64,000 nucleotides of DNA from Trichococcus patagoniensis (GCF_003051085.1 NZ_QAOM01000005.1:124001-188000), one strand, 5' to 3'. Shown: positions 27,048 to 40,735, counted from the first letter of the stretch. Numbers and translations are program-made. Notes: generated by a model from the letters alone, not told the origin.

Positions 27048-28076
27048 ATGGAAACAAAAATATACGAAACAGCAACAATCGATGAGGCAGCCGAATTGCT
27101 GAAAGCCGGACAATTGATTGCTTTCCCGACAGAGACTGTCTACGGTCTGGGTGCTATCGCATCAAATGATGAAGCCGTCAAAAATGTATATAAAGTAAAA
27201 GGAAGACCCAGCGATAATCCTTTGATCGTTCATGTGTCCGATCGCGAGATTGCTGAATATGTAGCCTTTGTGCCGCAACAAGCAGAAGCCTTGATGGAGG
27301 CTTTTTGGCCGGGTCCGTTGACTTTGATTTTTCCTATGAAAGAAGGGGTTTTTGCACCTACCGTCACTGCAGGCCACAATACTGTCGCGTTGCGCATGCC
27401 CGCTCAAGAACAAACGCTGGAATTGATCAGAAAAACCGGCTTTCCTTTGGTCGGGCCTAGTGCGAATACATCAGGCAAACCAAGCCCAACGACAGCCCAA
27501 CACGTGATGCACGATCTTTCGGGGAAAATTGCGGGCATCCTTGATGGCGGGGAAACGCAGATCGGTTTGGAATCAACCGTACTTGATTTGACCAATGCTG
27601 CTGGCCCTGTCATTTTGCGCCCGGGTGCCATCACGGAAGTGCAGTTGGAACCGATCATCGGCAAACTGGCAGGCAGTGCGCAATCAACAAATGAAGCAGA
27701 TGCTCCGAAAGCGCCAGGGATGAAGTACCAACATTATGCTCCCGCGCAACCGGTCATCCTGATCGATGGAACGGCCGCTGATTGGGCAGCCATCATTGAA
27801 GCATATCGCGGTGAAGGCAAGCAAATCGGCATTTTGGCATCGGAAGAGCAACTGGATATTCATAAGGATGCAGCGCTAGCTACCTATTCATTAGGATTGA
27901 AGAATGATGTGGCGGCTGCATCGCAGCGTCTCTATGCGGGCTTGCGTTATCTCGATGAACAGCCGGTCGATGTGATTTTGGCGGAAGCTTATGACCTTGC
28001 CGGACTCGGGAAGGCATTCATGAATCGTTTGGAAAAAGCGGCTTCTTCAAAATATCCGAAAAAACAGGCGGAATAA
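27048..28076 (+). CDS. ywlC: L-threonylcarbamoyladenylate synthase (Sua5/YwlC type)
   Basis: Makes threonylcarbamoyl-AMP from threonine, bicarbonate and ATP, the first step of t6A tRNA modification. It is 342 aa from ATG 27048 after AGAAAGGAG. The YrdC domain is clear (AFPTETVYGLGA, KGRPSDNPLIVHV, GPSANTSGKPSPT), and a linker plus C-terminal Sua5 domain follows (GMKYQHYAPAQPVIL). The two-domain length separates it from short TsaC. It follows a terminator and probably has its own promoter. Confidence 0.94.
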   Translation: METKIYETATIDEAAELLKAGQLIAFPTETVYGLGAIASNDEAVKNVYKVKGRPSDNPLIVHVSDREIAEYVAFVPQQAEALMEAFWPGPLTLIFPMKEGVFAPTVTAGHNTVALRMPAQEQTLELIRKTGFPLVGPSANTSGKPSPTTAQHVMHDLSGKIAGILDGGETQIGLESTVLDLTNAAGPVILRPGAITEVQLEPIIGKLAGSAQSTNEADAPKAPGMKYQHYAPAQPVILIDGTAADWAAIIEAYRGEGKQIGILASEEQLDIHKDAALATYSLGLKNDVAAASQRLYAGLRYLDEQPVDVILAEAYDLAGLGKAFMNRLEKAASSKYPKKQAE

Positions 28077-28158
28077 CCGTCTAATATCCGTCTTTAGCTT
28101 ACTTTTTACACAAATTATTCAAATCCAGGGGCTTATATGTTTTATTTCTGAAAATTTA

Positions 28159-28167
28159 TGCTATACT
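28159..28167 (+). promoter_or_regulatory. Extended -10 promoter of glyA
   Basis: TGCTATACT is an extended -10 element 59 bases before the glyA start, in AT-rich DNA with no convincing -35. Confidence 0.55.
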
Positions 28168-28225
28168 CAACTTACATTTTTTATATATTTAAAATTTTGG
28201 AATAATGTGATGGAAGGGTGCAAAC

Positions 28226-29464
28226 ATGGATAAAGAATTATTTGCAGCAATTGAAAAAGAACGCGAAAGACAAGAGAACGGAATCGAGCTGATTGCTTCC
28301 GAAAACTTTGTATCTGAAGATGTTATGAGAGCGCAAGGCAGCATCTTGACCAATAAATATGCTGAAGGCTACCCAGGTCGTCGTTACTATGGTGGTTGCG
28401 AATTTATCGATATCATCGAAAACTTGGCGATCGATCGCATCAAAGCAATCTTCGGTGCAGAATATGCCAATGTACAACCACATTCCGGTTCACAAGCGAA
28501 TATGGCTGCTTATCGTGTTTTGGTTCAACCCGGCGATAAAATTTTGGGAATGGACTTGAGTCACGGGGGACATTTGACCCATGGCGCATCCGTGAATTTC
28601 AGCGGCCAGACTTATGAGTTCGTGGCTTACGGCGTAGAAAAAGATTCCGAAACGATCAACTATGACAAAGTCAGAGAGATTGCTTTGAAAGAACAACCAA
28701 AATTGATCGTTGCCGGCGCCAGCGCTTACCCACGCGCAATCGATTTCAAACGTTTCAGAGAGATCGCTGATGAAGTCGGTGCTTATTTGATGGTGGATAT
28801 GGCTCATATCGCTGGACTTTGCGCAACTGGACATCACCAAAATCCGGTTGAATACGCCCACATCGTAACTACGACTACACATAAAACACTTCGCGGCCCG
28901 CGCGGCGGCGTCATCTTAGCCAAAGAAGAATTCGGCAAAAAGTTGAACAGCGCTGTTTTCCCAGGAATCCAAGGCGGTCCTTTAGAGCACGTCATCGCTG
29001 CTAAAGCTGTATCTTTCTTTGAAGCTGCAACACCGGAGTACACTGAATACATCGGACAAGTCATCAAAAATGCCCAAGCAATGGCTGAGGTTTTCAATGC
29101 ATCCGATCTGCGCGTCATCAGTGGCGGAACAGACAATCACTTATTGCTGTTGGATGTTACAAGCAGCGGTTTGAACGGAAAACAAGTAGAAAAACTGTTG
29201 GATACCGTTGAAATCACTGTCAACAAAAACACGATTCCTTTTGAAACGCTTGGCGCCAATAAAGCCAGCGGCATCCGTATCGGCACACCTGCCATCACAA
29301 CTAGAGGCCTGAAGGAAGCGGAAGCACGCAAGGTTGCTGAATTGATCGTGGAAACTATCCAAAACCACACAGATGAAGCGAAATTGGATGAAGTCAGAGC
29401 GGCAGTCCATGCCATCACTCAAGGTTTCCCATTGCATAAAAAATTAGCTGCAACTGAAGCTTAA
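28226..29464 (+). CDS. glyA: Serine hydroxymethyltransferase
   Basis: A PLP enzyme that interconverts serine and glycine with transfer of a one-carbon unit to tetrahydrofolate. It is 412 aa. Key segments are [30 protein letters not shown], the PLP-lysine motif [14 protein letters not shown] and [17 protein letters not shown] 28226 follows GAAGGG. It supplies one-carbon units for purine and thymidylate synthesis and complements the serC-serA genes at 51-53 kb. Confidence 0.97.
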   Translation: MDKELFAAIEKERERQENGIELIASENFVSEDVMRAQGSILTNKYAEGYPGRRYYGGCEFIDIIENLAIDRIKAIFGAEYANVQPHSGSQANMAAYRVLVQPGDKILGMDLSHGGHLTHGASVNFSGQTYEFVAYGVEKDSETINYDKVREIALKEQPKLIVAGASAYPRAIDFKRFREIADEVGAYLMVDMAHIAGLCATGHHQNPVEYAHIVTTTTHKTLRGPRGGVILAKEEFGKKLNSAVFPGIQGGPLEHVIAAKAVSFFEAATPEYTEYIGQVIKNAQAMAEVFNASDLRVISGGTDNHLLLLDVTSSGLNGKQVEKLLDTVEITVNKNTIPFETLGANKASGIRIGTPAITTRGLKEAEARKVAELIVETIQNHTDEAKLDEVRAAVHAITQGFPLHKKLAATEA

Positions 29465-29475
29465 ATAGATTACCG

Positions 29476-29504
29476 AAGAGCTGCCTCCATGAGGTGGCTC
29501 TTTT
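29476..29504 (+). terminator. Terminator of glyA
   Basis: AAGAGCTGCCTC (29476-29487) pairs with GAGGTGGCTCTT (29491-29502) around a 3-base loop, followed by T. Confidence 0.85.
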
Positions 29505-29558
29505 ATTCGACTGGAGCAGTCCACAACGTCAGGTTATCGTAGATTTGAGAATAGCGAA

Positions 29559-29692
29559 CAGCCGACGAAAGTCCTCTATGTCAGCTGAATGTAGTGTGGG
29601 AAATATTGAAGAGCAAACGAACGACCACTTTGTCGGCTGAACAGAATACCAATAATAGCGAACAGCCGACAATCTCATCTTTAATCCCAAAA
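29559..29692. repeat. Hairpin array E (3 units, 52-bp period, degenerate)
   Basis: CAGCCGAC occurs at 29559 and 29663, exactly 104 bases (2 x 52) apart. At the intermediate position 29611 a decayed left arm (GAGCAAAC) is followed by an intact right arm GTCGGCTG (29632-29639). Unit 1 has arms CAGCCGAC and GTCAGCTG with one mismatch; the arm at 29632 can also pair with 29663. The linkers around ATAGCGAA are related. The array lies between glyA and upp. Confidence 0.75.
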
Positions 29693-29823
29693 ACAAGCAA
29701 AACTGGAGTTGGTTCATCTCTAAACATACCTTTCAGTGTTTTCTCATCGTTTTATTTCTGGTATTTGTAGCGGTTTTCTATTACAATAGGTTGAGCAAAA
29801 ATAGGAAAGTGGGGCAAAAGTAT

Positions 29824-30459
29824 ATGGGAGAATTCCATGTAATGAATCACCCGTTGATTCAACACAAATTAACAATCATCCGCGAGAAAGAGTGCGGAAC
29901 AAAGGTATTCCGTGAAGTAGTAAGCGAAATCGCCATGTTGATGGCTTATGAAGTAACAAGGGACATGCCTTTGGAAGACATCGAGATCGAAACGCCATTG
30001 GTGAAAACGACTCAAAAAACATTGTCCGGTAAAAAGGTTGCCATCATTCCGATCTTGCGTGCGGGTTTAGGGATGGTAGACGGTTTCTTGGCGATGCTGC
30101 CTGCTGCAAAAGTTGGCCACATCGGCATGTACCGTGACCATGAAACATTGGAACCTGTCGAGTATTTCGTGAAGCTGCCGACAGACATCCAAGAACGTCA
30201 ATTGTTCATCGTTGACCCAATGTTGGCAACCGGCGGATCGGCTATCGCAGCCATCGAAGCTTTGGAAAAGAGAGGCGCATCGCCATCATCCATGAAATTC
30301 ATCTGTCTTGTGGCAGCTCCAGAAGGAATGGAAGCATTGCACGCGGCTTATCCGGATGTGGATATCTATGCCGCTTCTTTGGATGAAAGATTGGACGAAA
30401 ACAGCTACATCTTGCCTGGATTGGGAGACGCTGGTGACCGACTTTTCGGCACGAAATAA
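29824..30459 (+). CDS. upp: Uracil phosphoribosyltransferase
   Basis: Salvages uracil to UMP with PRPP. It is 211 aa: [20 protein letters not shown] at the start, the [14 protein letters not shown] loop, the PRPP motif [17 protein letters not shown] and the uracil-contacting C terminus [18 protein letters not shown] 29824 gives the family's usual N terminus; the upstream TTG frame is not needed. No pyrimidine attenuator is visible before it, unlike carA. It has its own terminator. Confidence 0.96.
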   Translation: MGEFHVMNHPLIQHKLTIIREKECGTKVFREVVSEIAMLMAYEVTRDMPLEDIEIETPLVKTTQKTLSGKKVAIIPILRAGLGMVDGFLAMLPAAKVGHIGMYRDHETLEPVEYFVKLPTDIQERQLFIVDPMLATGGSAIAAIEALEKRGASPSSMKFICLVAAPEGMEALHAAYPDVDIYAASLDERLDENSYILPGLGDAGDRLFGTK

Positions 30460-30567
30460 GCATTCAAAATGACAACGAGGCAATTGTGTCCATAATTGTC
30501 GAACAGTCAATATTATCATGAGAACGATCTTCCCATTTACATAATCTTGAAAAATGAAAATAAAGAG

Positions 30568-30609
30568 CTGAGCCAGAAACCCGATGGGCATTTCTGGCTC
30601 AGTTTTTTT
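30568..30609 (+). terminator. Terminator of upp
   Basis: CTGAGCCAGAAA (30568-30579) pairs with TTTCTGGCTCAG (30591-30602), followed by seven T. Confidence 0.93.
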
Positions 30610-32050
<1,441 letters not shown>

Positions 32051-32089
32051 TAGGGACCAGCAAGACCGATAACTACAGGAGGGATGAGA

Positions 32090-32593
32090 ATGACAGCCAA
32101 TCTCGTATTGGGAGAGATTACCGCATTAGGTGATACGATTGTCACGCTGTTGTCATTTCTGATATTGATGGCTCTTATCAAAAAATTCGCATGGAAGCCT
32201 TTGATGAAGATCTTAACGGATCGGGAAGAAATGATACACACAAATATTGATAAAGCTGCAACAGCGCGCGAAAATGCCGAGAAAAAACACGCGGAAGTCG
32301 ATGCGCAGCTGATAGAAGTAAGAACAACAGCGAGCGATATTTTAAACAGGGCGCAAGCGGAAGGCAATGAAATACAAAAGAACATCATCAAAGAAGCAAA
32401 AGAAGATGCGCTACGGATCAAACAAGTGACCCAAAAAGAGCTTGAACTTGAAAGAAAACAAGCTCTTGAAGGATTGCGCGCCGAAATCGGAGTCATATCA
32501 GTGGAAATCGCTGAAAAAATCCTCGGCAAGGAGATCAATCAAGCAGATCAACAGACCTTAATTGAAGCGTTCATTGAAGGGCTGGATGATTGA
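32090..32593 (+). CDS. atpF: ATP synthase subunit b
   Basis: The peripheral stalk subunit: one N-terminal membrane helix (TIVTLLSFLILMALIKKFAW) followed by a long charged coiled coil that reaches the delta subunit. It is 167 aa from ATG 32090, 6 bases after AGGAGGG; ATG 32084 touches the RBS. It overlaps the start of atpH. Confidence 0.95.
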   Translation: MTANLVLGEITALGDTIVTLLSFLILMALIKKFAWKPLMKILTDREEMIHTNIDKAATARENAEKKHAEVDAQLIEVRTTASDILNRAQAEGNEIQKNIIKEAKEDALRIKQVTQKELELERKQALEGLRAEIGVISVEIAEKILGKEINQADQQTLIEAFIEGLDD

Positions 32594-33113
32594 TATGGAA
32601 AAGCACGGTAAAGCAATCGCTACTGTAGAAGCCTATGTGCAAGCCTACTATAACCGCCTGACAGACTCGAAGACTGCAGATAGACTCTATCTTGATCTGT
32701 CCCAGTTAAAGGATGCCTTCAATCATGCAAATGCCGCTGCGGGCGAGAAGCCAAATCTTGATTTGGCAGTGAAGTATCTCGCTCCGGAGACGCTTTTGTT
32801 TCTCGAGGGACTCCAAGATAATCTTGATAACGAAGGTATCTTGGCTTCCGTAAAGGCGTTCAATGCGCTTTATGAGAATAAAAAAGAGTTCGTGAACATG
32901 AAGTTGATTTCTGCAGTACCTTTAACGGCAGATCAAAAAACGCGCATTATGGACAAAATGGCAAAAAGAATCGGGGAAGCGACCTTCTTTGTGACTGAAG
33001 TGGTCGATCCCACAGTGATGGGCGGCGTCCGGTTGGAGTCGGAAAACCACTATTTTGACAATACCATCGCTACGAAGTTGAAAGAAATGAAGAGACATAT
33101 CCTGAAAGATTAA
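32586..33113 (+). CDS. atpH: ATP synthase subunit delta
   Basis: Links the b stalk to the top of F1. It is 175 aa if started at ATG 32586, which overlaps the atpF stop and follows AAGGG; ATG 32595 is an alternative. The N-terminal helical domain ([15 protein letters not shown]) and the C-terminal [18 protein letters not shown] segment are family features. Confidence 0.92.
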   Translation: MIDMEKHGKAIATVEAYVQAYYNRLTDSKTADRLYLDLSQLKDAFNHANAAAGEKPNLDLAVKYLAPETLLFLEGLQDNLDNEGILASVKAFNALYENKKEFVNMKLISAVPLTADQKTRIMDKMAKRIGEATFFVTEVVDPTVMGGVRLESENHYFDNTIATKLKEMKRHILKD

Positions 33114-33135
33114 TAGGGTTGAAGAGGTGAATAAT

Positions 33136-34647
33136 GTGGCTACTGAAAACGAAGATTTAAGTTCATTGATCAAAAATAGGATCAACACTTTTCAATCTGT
33201 GTCAGAGTTTGAAGAAATTGGAAAAGTTACCTACATCGGTGATGGAATCGCACGCGCGAAAGGTTTGGAGAACGTTATGTCCGGTGAATTGTTGGAGTTC
33301 TCCAACGGTTCCATCGGGATGGCCCAAAACCTGGAGATGACTGATGTCGGTATCATCATTTTTGGAGCTTATGAGAATATCCATGAGGGCGATATCGTCA
33401 AACGTACAGGCAAAATCATGGAAGTGCCGGTCGGAGATGCTTTGATCGGGCGCGTTGTGGATGCTTTAGGCAGCCCTGTGGACGGTTTAGGCAGCATCGA
33501 AACGACGGGCACAAGACCGGTTGAAAACGCAGCACCGGGCGTTATGGATCGTCAGTCCGTCAGAGAACCTCTTCAGACCGGCCTAAAAGCATTGGATGCT
33601 TTGGTGCCGATCGGTCGGGGCCAACGTGAGTTGATCATCGGTGACCGCAAAACCGGAAAAACAAGCATCGCAATCGATGCAATCATCAACCAACGCGGAA
33701 AAGATGTTATCTGCATCTACGTCGCAATCGGACAAAAGGAATCGACGGTCCGAAATATGACGGAAACGTTAAAAAAATATCATGCAATGGATTATACGAT
33801 TGTCGTGACCGCCAGTGCCTCGCAATCCGCGCCGATGCTCTATATCGCGCCTTACGCTGCTACAGCGATGGCAGAAGAGTTCATGCACAAAGGCAAACAC
33901 GTCCTTATCGTGTACGATGATCTTTCCAAGCAGGCGGCTGCTTACCGTGAAATGTCGTTGCTTTTGCGCCGTCCGCCAGGTCGCGAGGCGTATCCAGGGG
34001 ATGTGTTCTACTTGCATTCCCGTCTGTTGGAACGCTCAGCAAAATTAAATGATGAGTTGGGCGGCGGTTCCATAACCTCGCTGCCGATCGTAGAAACACA
34101 AGCTGGGGATATCTCCGCTTATATTCCGACGAACGTCATCTCCATCACGGATGGTCAGATCTTCCTGGAAAGCGACCTGTTCTTCTCGGGAATCCGTCCG
34201 GCTCTATCTGCTGGTTTATCCGTTTCCCGTGTCGGCGGATCTGCTCAAATCAAAGCCATGAAAAAAGTATCAGGAACGTTGCGTATCGATTTGGCCAGCT
34301 ATCGCGAGCTGGAAGCATTCACTCAGTTCGGTTCGGACTTGGATGTTTCCACACAGAAACGCCTTAGCCGCGGCCGCAGAACCGTGGAAATACTGAAGCA
34401 GGACTTGCACAAGACTTTGGATGTCGAAAAACAAGTTCTCATTCTCTATGCATTGACGCACGGATTTATCGATTCCATTCCAGTGCAGGACATCGAACGT
34501 TATGAGTCTGAGTTGTTCAAATTCGTCAAAATGTCCTATCCAAATCTGTTCTCCATCATTTCGGAGACAAAAGACTTACCGCCTACGGAAGACCTGGATG
34601 AAGCGCTGAGTGCATTCGCGGGCATCTTTATTCCGCATGTCGAGTAG
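33136..34647 (+). CDS. atpA: ATP synthase subunit alpha
   Basis: The non-catalytic nucleotide-binding F1 subunit. It is 503 aa from GTG 33136, 8 bases after AAGAGG. The P-loop [23 protein letters not shown] and the alpha signature [17 protein letters not shown] are present. GTG 33127 overlaps the RBS and is rejected. Confidence 0.96.
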   Translation: MATENEDLSSLIKNRINTFQSVSEFEEIGKVTYIGDGIARAKGLENVMSGELLEFSNGSIGMAQNLEMTDVGIIIFGAYENIHEGDIVKRTGKIMEVPVGDALIGRVVDALGSPVDGLGSIETTGTRPVENAAPGVMDRQSVREPLQTGLKALDALVPIGRGQRELIIGDRKTGKTSIAIDAIINQRGKDVICIYVAIGQKESTVRNMTETLKKYHAMDYTIVVTASASQSAPMLYIAPYAATAMAEEFMHKGKHVLIVYDDLSKQAAAYREMSLLLRRPPGREAYPGDVFYLHSRLLERSAKLNDELGGGSITSLPIVETQAGDISAYIPTNVISITDGQIFLESDLFFSGIRPALSAGLSVSRVGGSAQIKAMKKVSGTLRIDLASYRELEAFTQFGSDLDVSTQKRLSRGRRTVEILKQDLHKTLDVEKQVLILYALTHGFIDSIPVQDIERYESELFKFVKMSYPNLFSIISETKDLPPTEDLDEALSAFAGIFIPHVE

Positions 34648-34684
34648 ATTGGTCAGCATGAACAGATAATATTGAGGTGATAAT

Positions 34685-35605
34685 ATGGCAGAGTCTTTAA
34701 TAGACATCCGGAAACGCATAGCTTCCACAAAGAAGACAAGTCAAATAACAAGCGCCATGCAAATGGTATCTGCCTCCAAACTGATCCGCGCCGAACAAAA
34801 GGTGCGGGGATATCAGCTTTATGCAGCAAAAATACGCGAAATCGTAACACACATAGCCAGCACGCAATTATCTTTGCTTGAGGAGCATGGTCATGTGTCA
34901 GCGAGCGATCAAGTTCTGGTCGATTTTCACGATATGTTGATTGAGCGCCCAATCCGTAAAACAGGCTATCTGATCATTTCCTCCGATAAAGGCTTAGCCG
35001 GAGGGTACAACAGTTCGATCCTGAAAGCGACAAAAGATATGCTTGCGATCGACCACGCTTCAAACGATGAGTTTGTTGTGCTGTCGGTAGGGGGAGCGGT
35101 CGCTGATGATCTAAGAAAGAGCGGCATCGAAGTTGCATTCGAAATCAGGGATTTGAACGACCAGCCCAGCTTTACGGAAGTCAGTGATATCGTAGTGAAG
35201 GCAATCCAGCTTTATCGTGATGGTGCTTTTGATGAGTTGTATGTTTGTTACAAACATCATGTCAACGCTTTGATCTCTGAGTATCGGGCTGAAAAAATGC
35301 TGCCGTTGACGGACTTGGATTCCCATGAAGCGGTCGGTTACGAAGTAGATTATCTTTTTGAACCAAACAAAGAAGAAATTTTGGAAATTTTACTTCCACA
35401 ATATGCGGAAAGTTTGATTTATGGAGCCATTATCGACGCTAAATCATCCGAGCATGCTTCACGCATGACGGCCATGAAGAGTGCCACCGATAATGCAACC
35501 AATATGATCAACGATATGACGATTCAATACAACCGAGTGAGACAGACTGCAATCACGCAAGAAATCACCGAAATCGTCGGTGGAGCTTCTGCTCTGGAAA
35601 ATTAG
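34685..35605 (+). CDS. atpG: ATP synthase subunit gamma
   Basis: The central rotor shaft of F1. It is 306 aa: conserved N-terminal helix (LIDIRKRIASTKKTSQITSA, MQMVSASKL) and C-terminal helix (ASRMTAMKSATDNATNMI, ITQEITEIVGGASAL). ATG 34685 follows TTGAGGTGAT. Confidence 0.96.
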   Translation: MAESLIDIRKRIASTKKTSQITSAMQMVSASKLIRAEQKVRGYQLYAAKIREIVTHIASTQLSLLEEHGHVSASDQVLVDFHDMLIERPIRKTGYLIISSDKGLAGGYNSSILKATKDMLAIDHASNDEFVVLSVGGAVADDLRKSGIEVAFEIRDLNDQPSFTEVSDIVVKAIQLYRDGAFDELYVCYKHHVNALISEYRAEKMLPLTDLDSHEAVGYEVDYLFEPNKEEILEILLPQYAESLIYGAIIDAKSSEHASRMTAMKSATDNATNMINDMTIQYNRVRQTAITQEITEIVGGASALEN

Positions 35606-37057
<1,452 letters not shown>

Positions 37058-37058
37058 G

Positions 37059-37484
37059 ATGGCATACCTGCAAGTCAATGTGGTGACGCCGGATGGCATC
37101 GCCTTTCAGCATCGCGCTAAAGCGGTGACCGCCAAGACAACGGACGGCGGCATTACAATCATGCCAAACCATACCCCGATCATCGTGCCTTTGGCAATCG
37201 CTGACCTGATCGTAACGCGTGTGACCGATGAATTGGCGCAGAACCACATTGCCGTCAACGGCGGCATCATGGAAGTGCGCGACAATATCGTCAACATCAT
37301 TGCGAACAGTGCGGAACGCGAAAAGGATATCGATATCGACCGTGCCGAAGTCGCGAAAGAACGCGCCGAAAGACGCATGGCAGAGGCGCGCGATATCAAA
37401 AATGAAAAAGAATTCCAACGTGCGAAGATCTCGCTTTCGAAAGCCGTCAACCGTATCGGTGTTTCGAAGAACAGATCCAGCTGA
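37059..37484 (+). CDS. atpC: ATP synthase subunit epsilon
   Basis: Rotor-associated subunit that can inhibit ATP hydrolysis. It is 141 aa with an N-terminal beta sandwich (YLQVNVVTPDGIAFQHRAKA, GGITIMPNHTPIIVPL) and two C-terminal helices rich in Arg and Glu. The ATG lies one base after the atpD stop, with GGAGGGG in the atpD end. It is the last gene of the operon. Confidence 0.95.
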   Translation: MAYLQVNVVTPDGIAFQHRAKAVTAKTTDGGITIMPNHTPIIVPLAIADLIVTRVTDELAQNHIAVNGGIMEVRDNIVNIIANSAEREKDIDIDRAEVAKERAERRMAEARDIKNEKEFQRAKISLSKAVNRIGVSKNRSS

Positions 37485-37514
37485 AAAAGAGGCCATCGTA
37501 GGCCTCTTTTTTTT
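37484..37514 (+). terminator. Terminator of the atp operon
   Basis: AAAAAGAGGCC (37484-37494) pairs with GGCCTCTTTTT (37501-37511) around a 6-base loop, with further T. The stem begins on the last base of the atpC stop codon. Confidence 0.94.
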
Positions 37515-37758
37515 TAGTTTCATGCATCTTCTGACAATTAATTAGTGGATGAGATAATATGCACAAATCATCTGCAGAAATAGCACTCAATTTCATTCTG
37601 ATGTGTTGTAACATATTATTATACCTTAACAGGAAAACAAATGTAAACGATTTTCTTAGTAAATTCTTAGCAGATGGTCCGACAAAAACGAGCTTCCTGG
37701 TTTTTTTTTCACAATATTTATGTTAGTATAGTTTGAGAATATGGGAGGAGTGCGTCGC

Positions 37759-37995
37759 TTGGACCTAACGATGTTTAACGGTATAATAGTATTGCTATCC
37801 CATATGATATTCATTTTCATTTCTTTCTGGTCGATGAAAGCCATCAGATTGGAGAAATGGATAAGGAAGGGGCACATACGCGAAGCACGGGTGCTCTATT
37901 TCTTTCTGTCGATTGCTTTAGGCTACACAGTAAGTACATTTCTGCTCGAGTTGGTGACGACTTCGCGGAACATCAGTTACTTATTGTTCTCATGA
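37759..37995 (+). CDS. ywzB: DUF1146 family membrane protein (YwzB-like)
   Basis: A small membrane protein of unknown function, 78 aa, with two hydrophobic helices (FNGIIVLLSHMIFIFISFW and ARVLYFFLSIALGYTVSTFL) separated by a basic loop (IRLEKWIRKGH). Its size, features and position between atpC and murA match B. subtilis YwzB. TTG 37759 lies 8 bases after GGGAGGAG; the ATG at 37741 precedes the RBS and is rejected. Confidence 0.8.
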   Translation: MDLTMFNGIIVLLSHMIFIFISFWSMKAIRLEKWIRKGHIREARVLYFFLSIALGYTVSTFLLELVTTSRNISYLLFS

Positions 37996-38115
37996 TCCGC
38001 TCAGGGTTACACAATAGATCGTTGCTGTACGGGCAGGTCGGAGTTCCAGGATTATCAAATAGTTGCATACAAACATACAAATGAGATCACAATTGACTTT
38101 CGGAGGGATTTTTTT

Positions 38116-39429
38116 ATGGAAAAAATAATTGTTCGCGGCGGTAACCGTCTTGAAGGAACAGTTAAAGTTGAAGGCGCAAAAAACGCAGTTTTGCCGATTT
38201 TGGCTGCTACACTTTTGGCAAGCGAAGGGCAATCTGTATTGACGAACGTTCCGATACTGTCTGATGTTTTCACAATGAATAATGTTCTGAAACATCTGAA
38301 TGTCGGAGTTGAATTTCAAGAAAACAACAACACCATCTTAGCGGATGCATCAAACGACATAAATTTTGAAGCACCATTTGCTTATGTCAGCAAAATGCGT
38401 GCATCAATCGTCGTAATGGGTCCGCTTTTGGCACGTCTGGGGCATGCTCGCATCGCTTTACCGGGCGGCTGTGCCATCGGAACACGTCCTATCGATCTTC
38501 ACCTGAAGGGGTTTGAAGCGATGGGAGCTGACATCAAGATCGAAAATGGTTTTGTTGAAGCGAAAGTCGACAGATTAGTCGGCGCACGCATCTACTTGGA
38601 CTTCCCGAGTGTCGGTGCTACCCAGAACATCATGATGGGCGCTACCTTGGCGGAAGGAACCACTATTATTGAAAACGTGGCACGCGAACCTGAAATCGTT
38701 GATTTGGCGAATTTCTTGAACCGCATGGGAGCGAAAGTGGTCGGAGCCGGAACAGAAACGATCCGAATCGAAGGCGTTTCGTCCATGAAAGCAACGGAGC
38801 ATTCGATTATCCCGGACCGTATCGAAGCAGGAACGTTTATGATCGCAGCTGCAGTCACGAACGGGAATGTGTTCATTGAAGATGCGATTGCCGAACACAA
38901 TAAACCGCTGATTTCAAAACTGAAGGAAATGCACGTTGCCTTCCAGGAAGAAGAAAATGGCCTGCGTGTCATCGGTCCCCGTACTTTGAAAGCGACGGAC
39001 GTCAAAACGATGCCGCATCCAGGGTTCCCTACCGACATGCAAGCGCAAATGACGATTGCGCAATTGGTGTCCCAAGGCACAAGCACGATGACGGAAACGG
39101 TATTCGAAAACCGCTTCATGCACTTGGAAGAGATGCGCCGTATGAACGCTGATTTCAAAGTCGAAGGGCAGACAGTCTTGATTCATGGCAACACGGAACT
39201 GCAAGGCGCAGAAGTGGCTGCATCAGATTTGCGTGCGGCAGCTGCTTTGATCATTGCTGGCCTTGTTTCCAAAGGCTATACGCGCGTCACAAACTTATCG
39301 CATTTGGATCGCGGTTATTATGAATTCGATAAAAAGCTACAGGCATTAGGAGCTGACGTCGAACGTGTCACAGAAGATGAACAGAAGGCCTTCAGCGATT
39401 CAGATGTTGAAGCACTTTTTGCAAAATAA
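38116..39429 (+). CDS. murA: UDP-N-acetylglucosamine 1-carboxyvinyltransferase MurA
   Basis: The first committed step of peptidoglycan synthesis: transfers enolpyruvate from PEP to UDP-GlcNAc; the fosfomycin target. It is 437 aa with [20 protein letters not shown], catalytic Cys 119 in [16 protein letters not shown], and the C-terminal [15 protein letters not shown]. The Cys form is fosfomycin sensitive. ATG 38116 follows GGAGGG. It groups with mbl and epuA, as in other low-GC Gram positives. Confidence 0.96.
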   Translation: MEKIIVRGGNRLEGTVKVEGAKNAVLPILAATLLASEGQSVLTNVPILSDVFTMNNVLKHLNVGVEFQENNNTILADASNDINFEAPFAYVSKMRASIVVMGPLLARLGHARIALPGGCAIGTRPIDLHLKGFEAMGADIKIENGFVEAKVDRLVGARIYLDFPSVGATQNIMMGATLAEGTTIIENVAREPEIVDLANFLNRMGAKVVGAGTETIRIEGVSSMKATEHSIIPDRIEAGTFMIAAAVTNGNVFIEDAIAEHNKPLISKLKEMHVAFQEEENGLRVIGPRTLKATDVKTMPHPGFPTDMQAQMTIAQLVSQGTSTMTETVFENRFMHLEEMRRMNADFKVEGQTVLIHGNTELQGAEVAASDLRAAAALIIAGLVSKGYTRVTNLSHLDRGYYEFDKKLQALGADVERVTEDEQKAFSDSDVEALFAK

Positions 39430-39493
39430 GTCGGACAACTGTCGTCCGCAAGATAGCTATCGCTAAATGATGAATGTTTGAGAGGGGAACAAC

Positions 39494-40546
39494 GTGGCCA
39501 GAGATATAGGGATCGATTTAGGTACAGCGAACGTACTGATTCACGTTAAAGGGAAAGGTATCGTCTTGAATGAGCCTTCCGTCGTAGCAGTAGACACAAA
39601 AACAGGAAAAGTTTTAGCAGTTGGGGAAGAAGCCTATATGATGGTCGGGCGTACGCCGGCAAACATCAGAGTGATCCGTCCGTTGAAAGGCGGCGTCATC
39701 GCAGACTTTGACATCACAGAAGCAATGCTGACCCACTTTATTGATCGCTTGAATGTAAAGGGCTTTTTGACCAAGCCGAATATTTTGATCTGTTGTCCGA
39801 CGAACATCACAACAATCGAACAAAAAGCGATCATCCAAGCTGCGGAAAAGAGCGGCGGAAAAAATGTGTATCTGGAGGAAGAACCGAAAGTTGCGGCTGT
39901 CGGAGCCGGTCTTGACATTTTTCAGCCGAACGGAAACATGGTAATCGATATGGGTGGCGGAACGAGTGATATCGCAGTCTTGTCATTGGGCGGCATCGTA
40001 ACGAGCAGCTCAATCAAAACGGCCGGCGATAAACTGGATGCCGACATCATGAACTTCGTAAAAAGGGAACACAAATTGTTGATCGGCGAGCGGACAGCTG
40101 AAAAGATCAAAATCACGATCGGAACTGCTTTGGAGCCTGAAAAGGAAGAAAAAATGGAAATCCGCGGACGTGACATGGTGACGGGCCTTCCGCGCACCAT
40201 CTACATCACTTCCAAAGAAGTATACGAAGCGATGCACGAAACCTTGGTTCTTGTCGTGGAGCAAGCGAAGGAAGTATTGGAAATGACGCCTCCTGAATTG
40301 GCTGCGGACATCATCAATACCGGAATCGTTTTGACAGGCGGGGGTGCTTTGATCAGCGGCATCGAGAAACTTTTCTCGAGCGAGTTGAAAGTTCCTGTCT
40401 TTGCTGCGGAAAAACCTTTGGATGCTGTTGCTTTGGGGACTGGTATCCTCTTGAATAACATTGACCAAAAGAACCGTCCATCCAGTGGACTTTTCGGATT
40501 ATTGGCACGATTGATCCAAAAAACCAAAATCAAAAAAGGAAGATAG
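39494..40546 (+). CDS. mbl: Rod shape-determining protein Mbl (MreB-like actin)
   Basis: A bacterial actin that organises lateral cell-wall synthesis on the membrane. It is 350 aa from GTG 39494 after GAGAGGGG. The actin phosphate loops are RDIGIDLGTANVLIH and MVIDMGGGTSDIAVLSLGGI, with the adenosine motif VLTGGGALISGIE. The position directly after murA favours Mbl over MreB. Presence of this gene suggests non-spherical growth or at least retained elongation machinery. Confidence 0.92.
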   Translation: MARDIGIDLGTANVLIHVKGKGIVLNEPSVVAVDTKTGKVLAVGEEAYMMVGRTPANIRVIRPLKGGVIADFDITEAMLTHFIDRLNVKGFLTKPNILICCPTNITTIEQKAIIQAAEKSGGKNVYLEEEPKVAAVGAGLDIFQPNGNMVIDMGGGTSDIAVLSLGGIVTSSSIKTAGDKLDADIMNFVKREHKLLIGERTAEKIKITIGTALEPEKEEKMEIRGRDMVTGLPRTIYITSKEVYEAMHETLVLVVEQAKEVLEMTPPELAADIINTGIVLTGGGALISGIEKLFSSELKVPVFAAEKPLDAVALGTGILLNNIDQKNRPSSGLFGLLARLIQKTKIKKGR

Positions 40547-40555
40547 GTGATCGCT

Positions 40556-40735
40556 GTGAAATTTGATTTCAAACCTGTACTGTCAACAGTGATGTGGGTT
40601 TTGATTTTCATGTTGATGGCCTTCATCCTGTTTGGAGCCGGTCTGATGGTCGGGTATGGCGTCCTTGGTGACGGCAATCCGATGCTTGTATTCAGTAAAC
40701 AGACCTGGGAACATATCTTCAATTATATCCGTTAA
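40556..40735 (+). CDS. epuA: EpuA-like small membrane protein (DNA-directed RNA polymerase subunit beta family)
   Basis: A 59-aa protein with one membrane helix (VMWVLIFMLMAFILFGAGLM) and the conserved tail GYGVLGDGNPMLVFSKQTW. This is the PF11772 (EpuA) pattern. Database records label it RNA polymerase beta subunit, but nothing in the sequence supports a polymerase role. GTG 40556 lies 5 bases after TAGGTGA; GTG 40547 is the alternative. It is adjacent to mbl, as in related genomes. Confidence 0.8.
   Translation: MKFDFKPVLSTVMWVLIFMLMAFILFGAGLMVGYGVLGDGNPMLVFSKQTWEHIFNYIR

Noticed and set aside
37642-37655. cre-like site TGTAAACGATTTTC upstream of the ywzB-like gene
   Set aside because: It fails the consensus at the last two invariant positions (CA), unlike the perfect site at 42229.
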